Assembly: GCA_964528035.1 (NCBI GenBank)
Contig: CAZGQY010000073.1
Coordinates: forward strand, 1-18,444
Direction of reading: 5' to 3'
Origin: CAZGQY01 sp964528035
GTDB lineage: Bacteria; Pseudomonadota; Gammaproteobacteria; Methylococcales; UBA1147
DNA length: 18,444 bases
The translations under genes were made by a program, and so were the position numbers. This document shows positions 7,306 through 14,465 of this stretch, one piece after another (the stretch's first letter is position 1; each line of letters begins with the position of its first letter). A model generated the notes under the pieces. It saw nothing but the letters and a program-made list of their open reading frames with translations, ran no database searches and was not told the origin of the DNA.

Positions 7306-9132
7306 TTGCAAACGCTAAATAATTCATTGACTATCCTGCGGACAGTCTTCGGTTACGAACAATTTCGAGGTAATCAGCAAGATGTGATCGATGTGTTGCT
7401 CGCCAGAAAGGATGCATTGGTGTTAATGCCGACCGGTGGAGGAAAATCACTGTGTTACCAGATTCCTGCGATTATGTCAGCAGGTGTCGGGGTCGTTATT
7501 TCACCATTAATTGCGCTGATGGAAGATCAGGTAAATGCATTGTTACAGAATGGTATTCGTGCAGCGTATCTTAATTCGACTTTAGGGTTTGAAACAATTA
7601 ATGAAGTCGAGCAACAATTAAAGGACGACAAACTTGACCTGATCTACATGGCACCGGAAAGACTTATGGCGAGCCGGACGATAGACTTACTGAGTCGAAT
7701 TCGCATTGCTCTGTTTGCTATTGATGAAGCTCACTGTGTTTCTCAATGGGGTCATGATTTCAGGCAGGATTATTTACAATTATCAATTCTACAGGAAAAA
7801 TTCCCTCAAGTACCCCGTATGGCATTGACCGCCACGGCTGACGAATCAACTCGTAATGAAATTATCACCAGGCTTGGACTGCAAACTGCCGAAATTTTTA
7901 TTAGTGGATTTGATCGTCCGAATATTCATTATCGGATTAGTCCTAAGCAGGATACAAAAAAACAATTACTGAACTTTTTGGATAAGAAGCATAAAGATCG
8001 GGCAGGTATTATTTATTGTTTGTCGAGAAAAAAAGTCGATTCTTTGTCCGAATGGTTGCGGGTTAAGGGCTATGATGCCTTGCCTTACCATGCTGGCCTG
8101 GACCATGAAACAAGACGTTTACATCAACGTCGCTTTGTTATGGAAGAGGGAGTCATAGTCGTCGCGACAGTTGCCTTCGGAATGGGTATCGACAAGCCCA
8201 ATGTTCGTTTTGTAGTGCATATGGATTTGCCGAAAAGCCTGGAGGCCTATTATCAGGAAATCGGTCGAGCAGGTCGCGATGGTTTAGCTGCCGACGCCTG
8301 GATGGTCTATGGAATGCAGGATATCGTTGTGTTGCGACAAATGCTGCAAAGTTCGGATGCCAACGAAAAGCGTAAACGGATAGAATCGGATAAAATCAAT
8401 GCACTTCTGGGTTTTTGTGAAACAAGTATATGTCGACGCTCGGTGCTATTAGAATATTTTGGCGAAACAAGCGCTGAACCCTGTGGAAATTGCGATAACT
8501 GTGTGCAACCGGTGGATTCTTGGGATGCAACTGAATCTGCTCAAATGGCATTGTCCTGTGTATACAGAACGGGACAAAGATTTGGGGTGAATTATCTTGT
8601 CGATGTGTTACTTGGAAAGGATAACGCAAGAATTAAGAGTTTCAATCACCATCAACAATCCACTTTTGGTATTGGTAAAGATTTGAGCAGTGTTCAATGG
8701 CGGGCATTATTTCGGCAATTGGTTGCCTGTGGTTATCTGGACATTGATATCGAGGGATACGGCGCGTTACGCTTGACAGAAGCCTGTCGCCCTGTTTTGC
8801 GGGCAGAGCAATCCCTTATGTTGCGGAAAGATCCGGACAGGAAGCTTAAGAAAACTCAGCGTAAAGACAAGAACTTTGTTGAACCTATGGATGTCCAGTT
8901 ATGGGATTTACTTCGTGCCGAGCGTCGCAAAATCGCAAGCACTCAAGGAGTGCCTCCGTATATCATATTTCACGACAGCACGCTTATGGAGCTGGTGGAA
9001 AAAAAACCGATTACCTTGGCTGAAATGGCTGAGTTGACTGGAGTGGGGGAACGTAAACTGGAAAAATACGGTCACTTGTTTGTCGGATTGATAGACGAAT
9101 ATTTGCTCAACGAATCCAGCGTTAGGCAGTAG
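7306..9132 (+). CDS. recQ: ATP-dependent DNA helicase RecQ
   Basis: 3'-5' DNA helicase acting in recombination, replication-fork repair and suppression of illegitimate recombination. Length is 608 residues, as in E. coli. Walker A is MPTGGGKS (about 41-48), the DEAH box is at 140-143, and the RecQ-specific aromatic-rich loop SQWGHDFR is at about 146-153. Motif VI is QEIGRAGRDG. Zinc-site cysteines appear in CRRSVLLEYFGE...EPCGNCDNC. A winged-helix region follows, and the C-terminal HRDC domain covers roughly residues 520-600 (PPYIIFHDSTLMELVEKKP). The start is TTG: an in-frame stop at 7285-7287 leaves no upstream ATG, and the alignment fits here. No clear Shine-Dalgarno is seen. Confidence 0.97.
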   Translation: MQTLNNSLTILRTVFGYEQFRGNQQDVIDVLLARKDALVLMPTGGGKSLCYQIPAIMSAGVGVVISPLIALMEDQVNALLQNGIRAAYLNSTLGFETINEVEQQLKDDKLDLIYMAPERLMASRTIDLLSRIRIALFAIDEAHCVSQWGHDFRQDYLQLSILQEKFPQVPRMALTATADESTRNEIITRLGLQTAEIFISGFDRPNIHYRISPKQDTKKQLLNFLDKKHKDRAGIIYCLSRKKVDSLSEWLRVKGYDALPYHAGLDHETRRLHQRRFVMEEGVIVVATVAFGMGIDKPNVRFVVHMDLPKSLEAYYQEIGRAGRDGLAADAWMVYGMQDIVVLRQMLQSSDANEKRKRIESDKINALLGFCETSICRRSVLLEYFGETSAEPCGNCDNCVQPVDSWDATESAQMALSCVYRTGQRFGVNYLVDVLLGKDNARIKSFNHHQQSTFGIGKDLSSVQWRALFRQLVACGYLDIDIEGYGALRLTEACRPVLRAEQSLMLRKDPDRKLKKTQRKDKNFVEPMDVQLWDLLRAERRKIASTQGVPPYIIFHDSTLMELVEKKPITLAEMAELTGVGERKLEKYGHLFVGLIDEYLLNESSVRQ

Positions 9133-9236
9133 TGACAAAGGCGTGCGAATTTAAACCATCGACTTACAATTGATATAAAAAATAGGGTTATTGTGTGGAT
9201 AATTATAATTGGCATTAATGTGATCAATTAACCCAT

Positions 9237-9701
9237 TTAAGCGCCTGATCGAGCAGTCTGTTTTTTAAATTTTTCAGGGTGAAATTTATAGCCACTGGCA
9301 ATACAGTGGTTTAGCCACTTTTCAAGAAAGTAATTGCTGTTCCATTTATTGTTGAGAATATCTTCGGCCGAGGGCTTGATTGCCATGGTGGTAGAGTGAT
9401 TGTTCGGTTTAGGTTTGTTTAATACCTCAACTGATTTTGCATCCAGGTAGACCTGAATCTTCATGGCGGGTTCGAATAACTCTTCATTCTTATGGTTAAA
9501 ACAGTGAGTCAACTCTATCGTGAGCGTATACGGACTACGGTTCAACAATTTAAGATAGAGTGTCGGGTTCCCATGAAGCAATGCAGCCGCAGAGTATTGA
9601 ATTTGGGTCAGGTTGGGCATCAGTTGAAACAACTTATAGAAATTGGATTCGTATATTTCATTGAGCAAATAGGGCTTATTAACAGGATTCAGGATATACA
9701 T
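9237..9701 (-). CDS. DUF1249 (YqiB-like) family protein
   Basis: Probable DUF1249 protein of unknown function, about 154 residues from the chosen start; E. coli YqiB has about 140. Family-like features are NEIYESNFYKLFQLMP near the N-terminus, a central beta-rich part (LYLKLLNRSPYTLTIELTHCF), MKIQVYLDAKSVEV, and a C-terminal FLEKWLNHCIASGY. The frame is open upstream to a TTG at 9809 and includes a GTG at 9728. I chose the ATG at 9701 because it gives about 20 residues before the ESNF motif, as in YqiB. No candidate has a good ribosome-binding site. Convergent with recQ and downstream of queD. Sequence is quite diverged, so the assignment is good but not certain. Confidence 0.72.
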   Translation of the reverse strand: MYILNPVNKPYLLNEIYESNFYKLFQLMPNLTQIQYSAAALLHGNPTLYLKLLNRSPYTLTIELTHCFNHKNEELFEPAMKIQVYLDAKSVEVLNKPKPNNHSTTMAIKPSAEDILNNKWNSNYFLEKWLNHCIASGYKFHPEKFKKQTARSGA

Positions 9702-9923
9702 GGAGTCTTTGCTGTTGCGGGATAACACTTTTCGTTGGGAGAAATAGGTTTCAGGGCCATAATTAGATTTACAGCGCCAAATACTAAAACTGCGTAACGA
9801 AATAATCAAAAAAAACTGAATATTTTTGATAGCCCGTTGTTGATCAGTTTATGGTTGCGTGTTGCTAAACGACCTTTATTAGAGTGTAAAAAATTCGATA
9901 TTAAGGGGGGTGTAAGGTGGTTT

Positions 9924-10328
9924 CTAATCAGCTCGATAAGATGCTTTTGCACTTGAAGTTTCCCATAGATCTACATGAGTAACCGCGAAGCCACTGGATT
10001 TCATATGTAGGAAAATCATACGAGCAATGACTTCGGCAGTCGGATGTTCTTCTATACTCAGGAAACGTTCGTTATTTTCTCCAAGAATCTTACATAACGG
10101 ATCGTCCTTGTGGAGTAAAAAATTGTGATCCAGGTGCTTATCGATGAAATTTGAGGCCGCTTGCTGAACCTCGGAAAAATCACGAACCATACCTTGGGAG
10201 TCCAGACTATTTGCTTCTATACTTATGGCTGCTTTGACACTATGTCCATGGATATTTCGACATTTTCCAGGATGTTTCATCAGGCGGTGACCGTAGCAAA
10301 AATAAACTTCTTTGGTAATCGTAAACAT
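9924..10328 (-). CDS. queD: 6-carboxytetrahydropterin synthase QueD (PTPS/QueD family)
   Basis: Converts 7,8-dihydroneopterin triphosphate to 6-carboxytetrahydropterin, the second step of queuosine precursor synthesis, in the cytoplasm. Length is 134 residues. Zinc-binding histidines are His14 (YGHRL), His27 and His29 (IHGHS), and the conserved cysteine is Cys23 (GKCRNIHGHS). HLDHNFL, EHPTAEVIARMIF and the C-terminal VDLWETSSAKASY are family motifs. No other queuosine gene is in the window. It follows the PilZ gene by 48 bases on the same strand, so co-transcription is possible. A 6-pyruvoyl-tetrahydropterin synthase-like role is the alternative; the family is hard to split by sequence alone. 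Confidence 0.9.
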   Translation of the reverse strand: MFTITKEVYFCYGHRLMKHPGKCRNIHGHSVKAAISIEANSLDSQGMVRDFSEVQQAASNFIDKHLDHNFLLHKDDPLCKILGENNERFLSIEEHPTAEVIARMIFLHMKSSGFAVTHVDLWETSSAKASYRAD

Positions 10329-10376
10329 GATGCGTGGTTGAGTAATTATTCAGCGATGTGGTCATGCCAGTAGGCC

Positions 10377-10679
10377 TTAATCTGCTTTGATGCCTTTAAT
10401 CGATGCGGCGATTTCATATTGGTCGTTTTCAATAGGACTGCAGCGGGATATTTCGATAAATGCGGTCATTGCCGGGGTCACATTATTTTGCGGAGTGACA
10501 CATACTTCAACCGCCAGACCGGGTTCGATAGCTTCCTGTGTATTGAATAGAATTCCCGCGCCGCTTAAATTTATGCACCTGGCATGGTGAGTTTGATCCG
10601 ATTGAGGAAATTTGTAAGTCATATCACAATCGGTTTCCATACGAATATAGGTTCGTTTTTCGCTATATTCCAGCATCAC
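10377..10679 (-). CDS. PilZ domain protein (c-di-GMP receptor)
   Basis: A 100-residue single-domain PilZ protein. It shows the two c-di-GMP-binding motifs: RTYIR (RxxxR, residues 9-13) preceded by YSEK, and NLSGAG ([D/N]xSxxG) about 25 residues later. A six-stranded PilZ barrel would follow. Members bind cyclic di-GMP and alter motility, polysaccharide or pilus functions through partners. An excellent AGGAGG lies five bases before the first ATG or eight before the adjacent second ATG, so either may be used. It lies between the minus-strand ATPase gene and queD. A functional link to the ATPase is plausible but unproven. Confidence 0.9.
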   Translation of the reverse strand: MMLEYSEKRTYIRMETDCDMTYKFPQSDQTHHARCINLSGAGILFNTQEAIEPGLAVEVCVTPQNNVTPAMTAFIEISRCSPIENDQYEIAASIKGIKAD

Positions 10680-10733
10680 TAGTTCCTCCTGGTATCATTG
10701 AACAAAGACAAACCTCAATATTTAATGAGGCGA

Positions 10734-10756
10734 TTTATACTTAATTTTAGTATAAA
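10734..10756. promoter_or_regulatory. Perfect palindrome upstream of the PilZ gene
   Basis: TTTATACT (10734-10741) and AGTATAAA (10749-10756) form a perfect 8-base inverted repeat with a 7-base spacer, about 55-77 bases before the PilZ start. Each arm contains a TATACT/TATAAA-like -10 candidate. It could be an operator over the promoter. An additional CCTCA/TGAGG repeat lies at 10713-10730. Confidence 0.4.
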
Positions 10757-10906
10757 ACCAACTAGTGCGCTGGGTTTCGCTAATAGTGCAATGTGAAGTA
10801 CCTGCTTTATTATCGCCTGGGTTGAGATAACGAGTCAAAGCATATAGATCGATTCTGGCTTTCAAGGGAAACAGCTTCATACCAGTTATTGATAACAGTT
10901 GATGGT

Positions 10907-11977
10907 TTAATCACGCCTAAATAACTTATGCCACCGATTTGAATGTAAATTTCCTGTGTTAAGTGGTCGTTGACCATTTTTTGCTAATTTGCTGCGCTTC
11001 CTGGATTTGAAATTAGGTGTGGGAATGCCTAATTCATTGTACCGAGTGATATCGGCGGTAACTACCGTTGGATCGGAGTCGCTAAGGGTATTTCTTAGTA
11101 TCGATTCTACCTGGATGTTTGAGGTTACTGCTTGTGGTTCATGCGATCCTGCTGAAGCTGTAATTGATGAATTGTCTGGAAAAATACAGCTACCTGCAAC
11201 TTCGTCGATTGTACCAACAGAGACTTGCCTGAAATTTTCCAGACTGATGTTTAATAAAGCAAAACCACAAAGAGTTTTTATCAGTTTTGGATTGCCTCGT
11301 GTATAGAAATATATCCGTCTAACGGCATCTGCCGGGAATAACTGTTTTCCTTTGTAGCCAACGGCTCGAAGCCGTTGTTTGATAAATCGTCCGGTTTCCT
11401 GCTCGGACAGGCTGGTTAACTGACACCAGCAAGTAATTAAGTCGGCTAGATAGGTTTTGGAATGTTGCCTCAGGGCAAGCTGTAATTCGGTTGGCCCAAC
11501 CAAAATAAACTGGAGCGCAAGTCCTGTTTTAAAGTCACCTAAAGTGATTAGTTTCTGGAGTACTTCTGGTGTGATGTGTTGCGCATTTTCCACTGCGATA
11601 ACAACGTATTGATTTTGTTCGGATCTGGGAGAACGAAGAAATTTTCGTATCCGACTGCATTTTTCGAGAAAATCATCCTGATTAATGCCCAGCTTGAAAT
11701 GTGAATAAAAATATTCGATGTATTCGTCAAAATTTTTACACGGGTGGTCAAGGAATAGAATCCTTGACGGAGGAACAGTATTCTCCGACATGAAGCGAAG
11801 AAAGGCTGTTTTCCCCGTTCCCGACTCTCCGGTCAAAAGCATCAATCGGTGTCTGTCATTAATCGCTCGGAGTAATCGCGATTTAATATTAAGAACGTTA
11901 GAGTTCAAGAAAAACGGATCGAAATCGAGGTCACTGCCAAATGGGTTTTGCCGAAATCCGAAATAAGATTTGTACAT
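10907..11977 (-). CDS. ExeA/GspA/MshM-like P-loop ATPase, soluble form (ATPase 1)
   Basis: AAA-type ATPase, 356 residues. The N-terminus MYKSYFGFRQNPF is the ExeA/GspA/MshM hallmark. Walker A is GESGTGKT (50-57). The Walker B region is VVIAVENAQ (about 125-133), where the usual Asp-Glu pair reads Val-Glu. Sensor-1-like QFILVGPTEL lies at 156-165 and TRGNPKLIKTLC at 227-237. After residue 270 the sequence is low-complexity. It contains RYNELGIPTPNF (about 312-323), shared with ATPase 2, and ends in a basic tail with no membrane segment. Relatives power secretin assembly or MSHA-pilus biogenesis. No such machine is nearby. Divergent from ATPase 2 and upstream of the PilZ gene. Confidence 0.85.
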   Translation of the reverse strand: MYKSYFGFRQNPFGSDLDFDPFFLNSNVLNIKSRLLRAINDRHRLMLLTGESGTGKTAFLRFMSENTVPPSRILFLDHPCKNFDEYIEYFYSHFKLGINQDDFLEKCSRIRKFLRSPRSEQNQYVVIAVENAQHITPEVLQKLITLGDFKTGLALQFILVGPTELQLALRQHSKTYLADLITCWCQLTSLSEQETGRFIKQRLRAVGYKGKQLFPADAVRRIYFYTRGNPKLIKTLCGFALLNISLENFRQVSVGTIDEVAGSCIFPDNSSITASAGSHEPQAVTSNIQVESILRNTLSDSDPTVVTADITRYNELGIPTPNFKSRKRSKLAKNGQRPLNTGNLHSNRWHKLFRRD

Positions 11978-12282
11978 AGTTTCCTGATAAAGCTGTATTC
12001 AAAAAATTCACGTGTTTAGTGCTTTGTGGCGGTGTTCGGTTTGCAACGGTTTGTATAAAGGTTAGCAGCTAAACCAATGGGCGTAGGGACTCGTAGCCTG
12101 CATTATGAGATTGGTGTTGATCTTGCGTGAATACTTCACAGGAATAATGTCTCGTATTTGATACAGTAGAAACCAGTCGCCAAGCCAGAGATGAATCTTT
12201 GAACAGAATAAATACGACTCGTTTCAGACTGGGCAAAAGTGTTTATTGATCAAATTATCAGTAATTTAGAAAGGCCACCGCC
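11978..12282. other. Divergent intergenic region between ATPase 1 and ATPase 2
   Basis: 305 bases with no gene. It must carry the upstream signals of both ATPase genes. A near-palindrome GGTTAGCAGCTAAACC lies at about 12060-12075, and GTATTTGATAC at about 12153-12163 is a small inverted repeat. AAAGG about eight bases before 12283 is the ribosome-binding match of ATPase 2. No confident promoter could be picked. Confidence 0.45.
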
Positions 12283-13977
12283 ATGTATGCAAATTATTTT
12301 GGATTCCAACAGATACCCTTTGATTCTGAAATTAAAGCGGAAGATTTTTTTTACTGTAGCAGTGCTCGTCACGCCAGTGAACATTTGGTAGAAGCACTCA
12401 GGAATTTACAAAACCTAACCTTTTTGAGTGGAGAAAAAGGGACCGGGAAAACATCACTAATGCGGCATGTTATCGCCTGTAATACTGACGCGAATGTAAA
12501 ATTTGTATTTCCTCAGAGTCATATAGATAATTTCGAACAAATTCTGGAATTACTTTGGTCAAGTGTTGGCTGGCGGAAATCAGATTTCCACAAACATTCC
12601 ACTGCAGAGAAGTGTAGTCAACTCAGTCAATTCTTAGCGGATCGGAGTGGTGAACAGTTTAATTGGGTTTTGATTCTGGAAGATGTCGACAATATCCCTG
12701 TTGATGTTGTTCGGGATATTATCGCTTTTTCAAAAAGATGCGACGGTACAGGGTGTATTCTAAAACTACTGTTCACAGGTACGCCTTCGTCTCTTTCCTC
12801 CTTGTTTGAGCATCAATATTTGGCTAATTACAGGGATATGGTTGGTGCGCGAGTAACGCTGGGTGATTTTCAGAAAGAGGAAATCGAATGGTTTATTGAT
12901 CATCGACTGAAATTGGCCGGGTATGAAGGCATTCCTTTGTTTACCTCCCAGGCTATAGAGAGTATTGCTAAGCATACGCAAGGGAATCCGGCACTTATTA
13001 ATGTGCTGTGTGGCTTGTCATTATTGAATGTTAGTATCGAAGACCGGCAACAAGTGACTTCAGAAATCGTCGACGATGAAGCCAGACATTGTATCTTTCA
13101 ACGTGAAGAAAATAATGAAAATACTTGTGAATCGGTCGGCGATGCCAATTTATCGACCGATACTGCACATAAATTAAATGAAGATTCAGCCAATAATTTA
13201 GTTGCTGATATTTTTGATGATTCTACAGTTCTTTGTTCTCCACCAATAGAAATTGATAATGCCAAAATACCTGGCGATAAGGCAGATATTTGTGATAATA
13301 GCCAGGATTTAGAGAATCGCTACAAAGAATTAGGTCTTCCTTTACCGGATTTTCAGACCGATACTCCCGAGGTATTTGCTCGTCGTGAATCAGACCAGAC
13401 ACAGACAAGCCGAATTAGATTGCCAATTTTTCAGTCAAAGCTTGTGTACGCCGCGGTGTCGGGATTGTTATTACTCGGATTAAGCGGTGTATTTTTGGAG
13501 AATATAGAAAGTATGAGTATTTTGTCGCAGATAAAGAAAGAAAAATTGGAGACTCCAAAGGTAACGAACCATTTTGAACCAACAAAAGTTCGGCAACTAC
13601 AGAGCGAACCCGAGGTATTGACGAAAGAGGAAAAACCGCTCAGTGATACTGCTGCGAATGATCAGGATAGTCAGATTCAATCGATGCTGGAACGCGCGAA
13701 AGGCCAGATTGTATCTAATCGCCTGATAGGAGGTAATGGCGATAGTGCTCTCGACACGTATAAAGAAATATCTAAATTGGTGAACAAACAGTTGGAAACT
13801 CTGAATGATCTTATACATATAAAGAAACTTTATCGGCGTTGGGGATTAGAAGCGGAAATTCAGCAGCAGTGGAGCCAGGCAGAAATTTTTTACGGGCATG
13901 CTTTGAAGATATCTCCAGACGACAAGGATCTTTCAACTGCCATGCAACGCGTTCAGTCGCACCTGGTTGCTGGATGA
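12283..13977 (+). CDS. ExeA/MshM-like ATPase with membrane segment and degenerate TPR-like tail (ATPase 2)
   Basis: Membrane-anchored paralogue of ATPase 1, 564 residues. MYANYFGFQQIPF opens the protein. Walker A is GEKGTGKT (50-57). Walker B reads WVLILEDVDN (about 128-137), Glu-Asp where Asp-Glu is usual. QGNPALINVLCGLSLLNVS (about 234-252) matches ATPase 1. An acidic low-complexity linker includes RYKELGLPLPDF (about 347-358). One hydrophobic segment, VYAAVSGLLLLGLSGVF (about 389-405), should cross the inner membrane. The C-terminal part (about 465-560) resembles a TPR module but is diverged, starting AKGQIVSNRLIGGNGDSALD. The layout resembles GspA with TPR in place of a peptidoglycan-binding domain, or an MshM-MshN fusion. 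Partners are unknown. Confidence 0.85.
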   Translation: MYANYFGFQQIPFDSEIKAEDFFYCSSARHASEHLVEALRNLQNLTFLSGEKGTGKTSLMRHVIACNTDANVKFVFPQSHIDNFEQILELLWSSVGWRKSDFHKHSTAEKCSQLSQFLADRSGEQFNWVLILEDVDNIPVDVVRDIIAFSKRCDGTGCILKLLFTGTPSSLSSLFEHQYLANYRDMVGARVTLGDFQKEEIEWFIDHRLKLAGYEGIPLFTSQAIESIAKHTQGNPALINVLCGLSLLNVSIEDRQQVTSEIVDDEARHCIFQREENNENTCESVGDANLSTDTAHKLNEDSANNLVADIFDDSTVLCSPPIEIDNAKIPGDKADICDNSQDLENRYKELGLPLPDFQTDTPEVFARRESDQTQTSRIRLPIFQSKLVYAAVSGLLLLGLSGVFLENIESMSILSQIKKEKLETPKVTNHFEPTKVRQLQSEPEVLTKEEKPLSDTAANDQDSQIQSMLERAKGQIVSNRLIGGNGDSALDTYKEISKLVNKQLETLNDLIHIKKLYRRWGLEAEIQQQWSQAEIFYGHALKISPDDKDLSTAMQRVQSHLVAG

Positions 13978-14131
13978 TATCGAGTCTATTACATTTTTGG
14001 GTGCATGAGTATATAACGTGTCCCTGATTAATTCAGATATTGTGAATGATGCAAAAATCTTGATTTCTCAGGACAAGCGGAAGACATCCTATAAATCTTT
14101 CTGTAATTGATTGGTTGCAGTACCTAAATAA

Positions 14132-14299
14132 CTAAGGAGCGCGGTTTTAATAAAATGCGAAAGATAGACGCAGGATTATTGTTTGTCTTGAAGGCGTAGC
14201 AACAGGCGCATAGCAGGGCTACGCAACTGTTGCTACAGCGCAGAAGACGGACAATAAGACAAGTCAAGATTCGTATGTTATTGAATCCTCGCTCCTAAG
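14132..14299. repeat. 168-base imperfect palindromic repeat, copy 1
   Basis: The ends are inverted: CTAAGGAGCG (14132) against the reverse complement of 14290-14299, CTTAGGAGCG. Pairing continues through both arms with conserved blocks GGAGCG, AATA, CGAA, TTATTGT, GTCTT and GTAGCAACAG. The centre is a perfect 10-base stem, GTAGCAACAG (14196-14205) with CTGTTGCTAC (14227-14236), enclosing GCATAGC/GCTACGC. The whole unit could fold as one long hairpin on either strand. A second copy begins at 18371. The shape suits a MITE or a large REP-like element; no target-site duplication is obvious. Confidence 0.85.
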
Positions 14300-14388
14300 G
14301 GATTATATCCACAAAAAAATTCACTCCGGTTGGTTGCGCCATTTTTAATTTCTAATTTCCTGATTCCCTTGATTTTAGAAGACCCTGC

Positions 14389-14441
14389 CACTATCGTACG
14401 CGTTTTATTCGCGATCCTTTCTGGGATAGTGTCTTTTTTTT
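14389..14441 (+). terminator. Terminator-like hairpin in the trpS leader
   Basis: CACTATC (14389-14395) pairs with GATAGTG (14425-14431), followed by TCTTTTTTTT. An inner CGCG/CGCG (14399-14402 with 14410-14413) extends it. An alternative smaller hairpin, ATCC/GGAT, uses the right half. The T-run ends 25 bases before the trpS ATG, so it either stops upstream transcription or acts as an attenuator. I see no Trp-codon leader peptide. Confidence 0.6.
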
Positions 14442-14465
14442 ATTGAGAAAACAAGCGACGATTAA

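Larger units (their letters stand above)
13978..14465. other. Intergenic region between ATPase 2 and trpS
   Basis: About 490 bases without a normal gene. It holds the 168-base palindromic element (14132-14299) and the terminator-like hairpin just before trpS (14389-14441), both listed separately. Positions 13978-14131 show nothing convincing. A weak promoter-like pair, TTGGTT and TAATTT about 17 bases apart, lies in 14325-14360. Confidence 0.6.

Noticed and set aside
10722..10880. Minus-strand 52-codon ORF (starts MKLFPLKARIDLYAL) between ATPase 1 and the PilZ gene, one frame away from the ATPase 1 tail.
   Set aside because: No ribosome-binding site, no recognisable family and no TPR or membrane character that would make it the missing tail of ATPase 1. 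It overlaps two inverted repeats. Chance ORF is more likely.
14132..14299. Palindromic element considered as a CRISPR unit, retron RNA or tRNA-like structure.
   Set aside because: No regularly spaced short repeats, no reverse transcriptase gene and no tRNA features. A dispersed palindromic repeat explains what is visible.
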